The translations under genes were made by a program, and so were the position numbers. The notes below the pieces were generated by a model. That model had not been told where the DNA came from and searched no databases. It saw nothing but the letters and a program-made list of their open reading frames with translations. This document shows, one piece after another, positions 58,769-64,000 of a stretch of DNA of 64,000 nt (the stretch's first letter is position 1; each line of letters begins with the position of its first letter). The stretch comes from Bacillota bacterium. Lineage in GTDB: Bacteria; Bacillota; Clostridia; Christensenellales; Aristaeellaceae. The stretch covers positions 1-64,000 of the forward strand of contig JAEWVC010000052.1 in NCBI GenBank assembly GCA_023459275.1, written 5' to 3'.

Positions 58769-59200
58769 ATGGTAGAGGGAAGATGGCTCCCCCCCGGCAA
58801 AGACATCGAACCGGCGCTTGCGCTGCGCCGGGAGATTTTTCACCTGGAAAAGGACGAAACGGACGCTCTTGCCTGGCAGGCCATCGCCCTCATGGAAGGG
58901 AAGCCCGTGGGTACGGGCCGCATCTGGTGGCAGGACGGGGCTTTCCATATCGGCATGATCGGCGTGCTGGAGGCTTATCGAAGCCTTGGCTTCGGCGATT
59001 TTCTCACGCGGCTGCTGCTGTACAAGGCGCAGACCCACGATGCGGGCCTGGTGCTTTTGCGTACCCCGCCGGAGACGGCGCCCTTTTTTGAAAGATACGG
59101 TTTTTCGCCCTGCGGGAAAGCAGGGCAGGACGGCGTTATCCCCTATGCGCTGAAGGGGTCGGAGATCGCTTTGGACGCCTGCCGGGGCTGCCGCCGCTGA
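58769..59200 (+). CDS. GNAT-family N-acetyltransferase
   Basis: 143 residues. Acetyl-CoA-binding motif in IGVLEAYRSLGFGDFL (R-x-x-G-x-G), preceded by GTGRIWWQDGAFHIGM and followed by FFERYGFSPCG. Substrate unknown. The ATG has only a modest Shine-Dalgarno (caggtg). See the antisense promoter at 58501 for its likely transcript. Confidence 0.88.
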   Translation: MVEGRWLPPGKDIEPALALRREIFHLEKDETDALAWQAIALMEGKPVGTGRIWWQDGAFHIGMIGVLEAYRSLGFGDFLTRLLLYKAQTHDAGLVLLRTPPETAPFFERYGFSPCGKAGQDGVIPYALKGSEIALDACRGCRR

Positions 59201-59206
59201 AGCGGC

Positions 59207-60355
59207 TCATATATCCTGAATTTCATCGGTGCCCGGCCCCTGCATCCTGGCGCGGCCAAGCGCGTCCCCGGCCATGGTCATCCACTGGGCGGCCACCATG
59301 TTGTCCGCGGGGAGCCCGTACACCACGCCCGCGCACAGGGACAGGGTCGCCAGCGGGTCATCCGCCCAGCATTGCTTTTGAAGCTGTTCCCGCAGCCTCG
59401 CGAGAAGCATCCCCGTATCCTGCCGGGACGGCCCGGAGTACAGGATGACGAAAGACTCCTCCTCATACCTGCCCAGAAAGTCAGACTGGCGTCGAACAAA
59501 GGGCTTCAGGGCCGCGGCAAACTGGCGTAGCCTCGCCGCGGCGGCCACTGAGCCTTTTTCTTTGCGCACTCTTTCCATGCCGTCGGGGGACAGGACCAGC
59601 ACCGCCACCGGGATACGGTTGCGCACGCACAGGGGCCATACGGCCTCCACCCAGGCGCTCACGGCTTTCCGGTTGTTCATCTGCACCTGTTCGTCCCAGG
59701 TGGTCAGCCGGGTAAGCCGGACCGACAGCTCCTCCCTTTCCTGCGCTCCGTCCGCAAGCCGCGTTTCCAGGAAGTATTTTTCCGCCGCGCGGCGGTACCG
59801 CTCCCTGGACAGCGCATACGCGGCCGCCACAGCCAGCAGCCCGGGCAAAAGCAGGATGGGCCCGTTCACCGTGAGGAGCATGGCCAAAAAGTATCCGCCG
59901 AAGCAGGCGATGCTCAGCCCCCCGGTCATCACCATGGACGCTCCCAGCAGCACCGCCGGGGCCATGGTCACAAAGGCCGACTGCATCTGCGTGCTCAAAA
60001 ACAGGATGCACAGGTCCACCACCGTATAGTATACGGCAAACACCACCTGGCAGGCCCACAGCGCCGGTACGGGCATGGCATTCTTCGCCTGCCTCAGAAA
60101 AAAGAGACCGAACACCATGAGGCCGGTCACCGCCAGCAGCGCGAACCACCTCATCAGCGGGTCGCGCATGACCCCCAGGTCTTTCAGGGAATACAGCACG
60201 GCGGCCTGTATCAGCGCACCGGCGATGCTCACAAGCCCCAATGGAAAGCAATTGCCGCGGACGGCCTTTTGAAAAAACGTGTCTTCCCGCCCGCGTACCT
60301 CAGGCGGCAGTTCCCCTGTTACAAAACGGCGCAGCGCATCTTTATCCGCTTTCAT
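59207..60355 (-). CDS. Membrane protein with degenerate GGDEF domain
   Basis: 382 residues. Six predicted membrane helices (about 38-185), then a short coiled linker and a C-terminal domain with the GGDEF layout: LTTWDEQVQMNNRKAVSAWV, PVAVLVLSPDGMERVRKEKG, DFLGRYEEESFVILY. The catalytic GG(D/E)EF is replaced by EEESF and the metal-binding Asp region is altered, so diguanylate cyclase activity is unlikely. A role as a signal-binding or scaffold protein is inference. Last gene of the envelope operon, 28 nt after the Lgt-like gene. Confidence 0.82.
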   Translation of the reverse strand: MKADKDALRRFVTGELPPEVRGREDTFFQKAVRGNCFPLGLVSIAGALIQAAVLYSLKDLGVMRDPLMRWFALLAVTGLMVFGLFFLRQAKNAMPVPALWACQVVFAVYYTVVDLCILFLSTQMQSAFVTMAPAVLLGASMVMTGGLSIACFGGYFLAMLLTVNGPILLLPGLLAVAAAYALSRERYRRAAEKYFLETRLADGAQEREELSVRLTRLTTWDEQVQMNNRKAVSAWVEAVWPLCVRNRIPVAVLVLSPDGMERVRKEKGSVAAAARLRQFAAALKPFVRRQSDFLGRYEEESFVILYSGPSRQDTGMLLARLREQLQKQCWADDPLATLSLCAGVVYGLPADNMVAAQWMTMAGDALGRARMQGPGTDEIQDI

Positions 60356-60383
60356 CTATCGTTCCCTCCCAAAGGCGGTCGGG

Positions 60384-61364
60384 TCATGCTTGCAGTTGGT
60401 CACGTTTGGTTCTTTCCCACAGGAACAGTGCTGCGGCCGCGAGCGCGGCCATTGCAAAGGACATCATAAGATACTCCCTGGTCAGGTTGTCGCTGGTATC
60501 CACCGCAAATTCCTTGACCACGGCCAGGACGATGGCGGCTGCCGCAATAAGCCAGGCGGCGATGACCCCTCCGCGCAGGCCTTCCCGCCTGATCACCCGG
60601 ATGCTGAACACCGCGATGGCCGCCACCGGCAGCAGGATGCTGATGATCTGGGAAGCCCTGACAAAACCCAGCAGCAGATGCCTGTCATCCCGGAGGCTCT
60701 CCAGAACCACCTGGGCGGAGCCGAACAGGGTGATAAACACCAGCGCAAGATCGCCGGGCTTTGCCGCCCCCGCCTTTTTGCCAAGGAACAAAATAACCAT
60801 CACCGCAAGCAGCAGCACGGCGGCGGCGGCCTCATACCGGAACACCGCCTGGAACACGTCGTCGCTCCAGGTTTCCTGAATGCCAAAGAAGGGGCTCTGC
60901 CGCATCCACTCCGCCTCGATGCTCCTGCCCCGGCCCAGCACCGTATAGATTTCCCCCAGCCTGGCCAGGGCGATGAAAGCGCCGGCCGAAACCGCCATAA
61001 GGTCCAGAAGGCTGCCTAAGCGCACGCGCTTCACCTTTGCGGCGATGACGGCCGCCAGGCCCGCGCCCATCAGCGCGCCCATCATGGAGAACCCGCCGTC
61101 CCAGAAGTACAGCATGGCCGCGGGCTGGCCGATCTGCTCCAGATAATACCCCAGGTTGACAAGGCAAAAAACCAGCCTGCCAAAGACCAGCCCCAGGGGG
61201 ATGGACAAAGTTGCGGCCAGCAGCACGGCGTCACCTGAAAGCTTTTTCTTTTTCGCAAGGAGCAGCAATAAAACAACCCAGAGTGCCGCCCCCAGGGATA
61301 CAAACAGGCCGTATGCATACACCGTCAGGCCAAGAAATGGGAAAGACTGCACATCCTCAAACAT
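60384..61364 (-). CDS. Lgt-like membrane protein lacking canonical Lgt catalytic motifs
   Basis: 326 residues, about 9-10 helices. The overall pattern of prolipoprotein diacylglyceryl transferase is visible: VYAYGLFVSLGAALW, and DGGFSMMGALMG at 89-100. But where Lgt has the HGG motif it has MMGAL, and where the signature GNFxNxE follows R-I it has ALARLGEIYTVLGRGR (132-147). The catalytic residues known from E. coli Lgt (His103, Arg143) therefore have no clear counterpart. Extra helices follow at the C-terminus. ATG after aaaggag. It may act on another lipid-linked substrate. Confidence 0.75.
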   Translation of the reverse strand: MFEDVQSFPFLGLTVYAYGLFVSLGAALWVVLLLLLAKKKKLSGDAVLLAATLSIPLGLVFGRLVFCLVNLGYYLEQIGQPAAMLYFWDGGFSMMGALMGAGLAAVIAAKVKRVRLGSLLDLMAVSAGAFIALARLGEIYTVLGRGRSIEAEWMRQSPFFGIQETWSDDVFQAVFRYEAAAAVLLLAVMVILFLGKKAGAAKPGDLALVFITLFGSAQVVLESLRDDRHLLLGFVRASQIISILLPVAAIAVFSIRVIRREGLRGGVIAAWLIAAAAIVLAVVKEFAVDTSDNLTREYLMMSFAMAALAAAALFLWERTKRDQLQA

Positions 61365-61391
61365 GGCGCTTCTCCTTTGTGAAAAGGGCGG

Positions 61392-62441
61392 TCATTGCCA
61401 GGAGGCGGGATCCACCGCGGAGGCAAAATAGATGATGTCGCTGGTGGACCGCTCGGATTTGATCTTGTTATGGCTGTAGAACGCGTTGTTAAAGATCAGC
61501 GCGGAGGAATTGCCCCCGTCCAGGTTGAAGGCCTGGGTGCAGCCCAGCTCCTTCATGAAGGCCGCCAATACGTTCAGGTCCAGGCCGGGCGAATCGTCCA
61601 GCCGCCCGTCCACCGCCACCATCACGTACTCCAGGGGGCCTACCTGCCCGATGGCCGAGCGCGGGTTGGGCCGCCGGATGTCAAACTGATAGGATTCCGG
61701 CAATTCCTGCACCGCGCCGTCAATGATCAGCGCCGGGCCAAAGGTAAAGGCCTGCAGGATGGGATTCTCCGTGTCCGCCATCATGGCCGCGAACTGCGCC
61801 ATTTTGTCGGAAACCAGGATATGAAAATCCCCGCGGCTGTCCACCGCCAGCACATGCAGGCTGCCCTTGTCCTTGGAGGGCGTGCGGTAGATTTGGCCCT
61901 GGCGGGCGATGTACAGGTAGTTGCCCTTGTCGTTGTTGGCGTAATAGTCCCCGTTCATGGCCACCACCGCGTTGTTGTTCTTGGCCAGGGCGGAGGTCTT
62001 GTTGGTTCTGTTGGAGCCGAAAGGCCCCGCCAGCCCGGTACGGAATTGGCTGGCGTCGGCGATCTTCACATGGGCTATGTGGCACATGGAGCCTTCCACT
62101 TCCCGGTGCTCCATGGTCACGGTGATGCTTGCATCCTGGTAGGTGTCCTCCGTATAGCAGGCGGGGTTAGGCAGCAGGCCTGCGGAAAAATCTATGGGCA
62201 GCGCCGCCGGCACCGCGGTGGCTTCCGGCGCGGAGCCGCCGCTGGCGCTTACCGTAAGCGCGGCGCCGGAGTCTGCCGGTTCCTGCGAATCTTCATCAGA
62301 CAGGAGGAAAATGTTGTCGTTATACGCGTTTTCCGCGGAGAGCAGCACAGCGCCCGAGGGCACCACAAAGGGCAGCACCAGCAGCATCAGCACGATCAAG
62401 AGGGCGTAAACGGATTTTTCCACACGGCGGTCCTTTTCCAT
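61392..62441 (-). CDS. Phosphodiester glycosidase (NAGPA domain), copy 3
   Basis: 349 residues from the ATG at 62441, 8 nt after aaggag; a GTG three codons earlier is possible. N-terminal membrane anchor (about 10-33) rather than a cleavable signal, a disordered Ser/Ala/Pro segment to about 80, then the NAGPA domain: NAVVAMNGDYYANN, AFTFGPALIIDG, GPLEYVMVAVDGR, AFNLDGGNSSAL and the ending TSDIIYFASAV. Starts 5 nt after the stop of copy 4. Confidence 0.87.
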   Translation of the reverse strand: MEKDRRVEKSVYALLIVLMLLVLPFVVPSGAVLLSAENAYNDNIFLLSDEDSQEPADSGAALTVSASGGSAPEATAVPAALPIDFSAGLLPNPACYTEDTYQDASITVTMEHREVEGSMCHIAHVKIADASQFRTGLAGPFGSNRTNKTSALAKNNNAVVAMNGDYYANNDKGNYLYIARQGQIYRTPSKDKGSLHVLAVDSRGDFHILVSDKMAQFAAMMADTENPILQAFTFGPALIIDGAVQELPESYQFDIRRPNPRSAIGQVGPLEYVMVAVDGRLDDSPGLDLNVLAAFMKELGCTQAFNLDGGNSSALIFNNAFYSHNKIKSERSTSDIIYFASAVDPASWQ

Positions 62442-62446
62442 AACGG

Positions 62447-63349
62447 TCACTCCTTGTCCTGCGCGCCCTGCCAGGTATCCTCCGGCACGGCCGAGGCGAA
62501 ATAAATGATATCGGAGATGTTGCGGGCCGATTTATCATCCATCTTGTTGTAATACTGTCCGTTGAATACCATGGCGGAGGAGCCGCCCCCGTCCAGATTG
62601 AAAGCCTCCTGGCATCCAAGTTCCCCCATGAACTCCGCCAGCATTTTCAGGGTGATCCCCCTGGAATAACCGTCCATGCGGCCTTCCACCATCACCAGCA
62701 CATATTCCAGCGGGCCGGCCTGGCCGATGGCCACCCGGGGCGCCCGGTCCTGGGGGGAAAAGCCATAGCTGTTGTAGACCACCTGCACCTCCCCGTCCAT
62801 GACCAGGGCGGGGCCGAAGGTAAAGGCATTGACAACGGTATGCCCGGACTCCAAAAAAGCCGCCAGATCCGTTTTGCCGGATTTTTTGAGGATGTGGAAA
62901 TCCCCGTTTTCATCAATGATCAAAAGATCCAGGCCCTTTTTGCTCAGGGTTTTGATGTATGTCTCCCCCTGCCGGACCGTGTATCCCCTGCTGCTGTACT
63001 GGAAATAGTCGCCGTTGATGGCCACTACCGCGTTGGCTTCCGTGGCCATTTGAAGGGGCTTGGCCGTTTTCTTGGAGCCGTAGGGCCCGGCCAGCGCGGT
63101 GCGCAGCTGGGTGGGATCGCTGATTTTGACCCAGGCGATGTTGTACACGGAATCGCCTATTTTCCGGCTCTCCAGGCTCACGGAGATGGTTTCGTCCTCG
63201 TAGGCCGTTTCCGACAGATACCCTGCGGGATTGGGCGCATACCCCCGCGAAAAATCAAGAGGAAGAAAGTACCCTTCCCCCAGGGCAAAGGATGCCTGGC
63301 AGGCCAGCAAAACCATCATCATAACCGCAGCGATACGCCGTTTTTTCAT
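62447..63349 (-). CDS. Phosphodiester glycosidase (NAGPA domain), copy 4
   Basis: 300 residues from the ATG at 63349, which overlaps the stop of the upstream GT2-GtrA gene (ATGA). Signal peptide about 1-25; VLLAC could be a weak lipobox with Cys18 (the residue at -2 is not ideal), otherwise cleavage falls after SFA. NAGPA domain: NAVVAINGDYF, AFTFGPALVMDG, GPLEYVLVMVEGR, AFNLDGGGSSAM, ISDIIYFASAV. Closer to copy 3 than to copies 1 and 2, as judged from these segments. Confidence 0.87.
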   Translation of the reverse strand: MKKRRIAAVMMMVLLACQASFALGEGYFLPLDFSRGYAPNPAGYLSETAYEDETISVSLESRKIGDSVYNIAWVKISDPTQLRTALAGPYGSKKTAKPLQMATEANAVVAINGDYFQYSSRGYTVRQGETYIKTLSKKGLDLLIIDENGDFHILKKSGKTDLAAFLESGHTVVNAFTFGPALVMDGEVQVVYNSYGFSPQDRAPRVAIGQAGPLEYVLVMVEGRMDGYSRGITLKMLAEFMGELGCQEAFNLDGGGSSAMVFNGQYYNKMDDKSARNISDIIYFASAVPEDTWQGAQDKE

Positions 63350-64000
63350 CCCAGCTCCGCTCCTTGCCTTTGATCCTGCGGATGCTTTCCGAAAACCCAG
63401 CGCCGCTGCACGCGGTAATTGACAAAGAACAGCACCGTACTCACGATGATCACCGCCAAAACATAGGGGAAGTTCAGATACTTGACCGCGGATGTCACCG
63501 CGCTCCAGGACACAACCCACGAGAAGGCGCACAGGATCAAATAGCGCAGCAGCGTGTTGGCGTCCTCCCGGCGGGCGGCGCTGAAACGGAACACAAAGGT
63601 CTTGTTCACCAAAAAATTGACCAGGGAGGAAACCACCCGGGCCGTGCCCATGGCGACGGCGGTGCGCCCCGCTTCCCTGAGCCCGGCATTTTGCAAAAGC
63701 CCGTACAGCAGAAAGTTGATGCCCAGGTCCAGCCCGGTAGCCAGGAAGGAGGAGGACAGGAACCTGAAAAAATTCTTGAAAATCACCTTGTAGATGCGGA
63801 TGCTGTCCTTGACGGTGTTAAAATGGGTGCCCTTGTTTTGGTTTTCGTACACCGTCTCAATGGGCACGGCGGTCATGGGCAGGTTGTCCCTGGCGCATTC
63901 GATGAGCATGTTCATTTCATACTCAAAGCGGTGCCCCTCCACCTTGCACATAAAATCAAGGTGCCTGGCGGCAAACGCCCGGAGCCCGGTCTGCGTATCC
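63346..64000 (-). CDS. GT2 glycosyltransferase-GtrA fusion (5' end beyond window)
   Basis: The frame is open across the right edge. Reading from the edge, the first residues DTQTGLRAF, then VEGHRFEYEMNML, are the hallmark of polyprenyl-phosphate sugar transferases (DPM/GtrB-type GT2). After about residue 60 of the visible part comes a four-helix GtrA domain (FFRFLSSSFLATGLDLGINF, NFLVNKTFVFR, VNYRVQRRWVFG). GtrA proteins flip lipid-linked sugars. The fusion should make and flip a polyprenyl-phosphate sugar for use outside the membrane. First visible gene of the envelope operon. Confidence 0.92.
   Translation of the reverse strand, partial: DTQTGLRAFAARHLDFMCKVEGHRFEYEMNMLIECARDNLPMTAVPIETVYENQNKGTHFNTVKDSIRIYKVIFKNFFRFLSSSFLATGLDLGINFLLYGLLQNAGLREAGRTAVAMGTARVVSSLVNFLVNKTFVFRFSAARREDANTLLRYLILCAFSWVVSWSAVTSAVKYLNFPYVLAVIIVSTVLFFVNYRVQRRWVFGKHPQDQRQGAELG

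Noticed and set aside
1..64000. CRISPR array, prophage, integron or insertion sequence
   Set aside because: No regularly spaced direct repeats, integrase, transposase or phage structural genes were seen. The dispersed repeats are few and intergenic.

Overview
The window looks like the chromosome of a GC-rich, spore-forming member of the Clostridia (Bacillota). The evidence is spoIVA with a sigma-E-like promoter, the SCIFF ranthipeptide pair scfA/scfB, a T-box leader on ileS, hprK, a GtrA/LCP/L,D-transpeptidase envelope set and consensus sigma-A promoters. The genus cannot be told from the sequence alone; a gut lineage near Oscillospiraceae or Christensenellales is a guess. I saw no tRNA, rRNA, CRISPR array, prophage or insertion sequence.

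Layout. 0.2-3.8 kb: tig-clpP-clpX protein quality control (minus). 3.9-6.7 kb: two tandem phosphodiester glycosidases and a divergent triple-LysM protein. 6.8-10.1 kb: a PD-(D/E)XK nuclease-like gene, a SNF2 helicase and an MFS transporter in one minus-strand run. 10.6-14.8 kb: L,D-transpeptidase, LCP protein and CDF metal transporter. 14.9-27.3 kb, all plus: T-box-ileS, two RNA-modification enzymes, tgt, yajC, a TIGR04086-like membrane protein, scfA-scfB, htrA and spoIVA. 27.7-35.4 kb (minus): a dipeptide-type ABC operon ending in gamma-glutamyltransferase. 35.8-36.9 kb: a two-gene chromate transporter. 37.2-38.4 kb: a metallo-beta-lactamase/lamin-tail protein. 38.7-44.4 kb: a LacI regulator divergent from a sugar ABC operon whose last gene, a GH172/DUF2961 enzyme, carries an in-frame stop. 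44.5-45.7 kb: encapsulin plus ferritin-like cargo. 45.8-52.2 kb: nitroreductase, tadA, hisC, then HAD-hprK-glcK-asnS. 52.6-58.7 kb: an MbfA-type ferritin-VIT exporter, AhpD-like and SDR proteins, pgsA, uvrC, DUF1292 and DUF896. 58.8-64.0 kb: a GNAT gene and a five-gene envelope operon (GT2-GtrA, two phosphodiester glycosidases, an Lgt-like protein, a degenerate GGDEF membrane protein) that runs off the window edge.

How the genes fit together. Two themes recur. One is envelope glycan chemistry: four NAGPA-domain enzymes in two tandem pairs, GtrA/GT2, LCP, LDT, LysM and pgsA. The other is iron or oxidative handling: encapsulin/ferritin-like cargo, MbfA, AhpD-like protein and nitroreductase. The best candidates for something undescribed are the envelope operon at 59.2-64.0 kb, the nuclease-helicase pair at 7.9-10.1 kb, the OppF-type ATPase with an insertion of about 190 residues inside its nucleotide-binding domain, and the SCIFF precursor with an extra cysteine and a long tail. 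Two families of structured intergenic repeats are scattered through the window, and several promoters share an unusual TTGCG -35 box.
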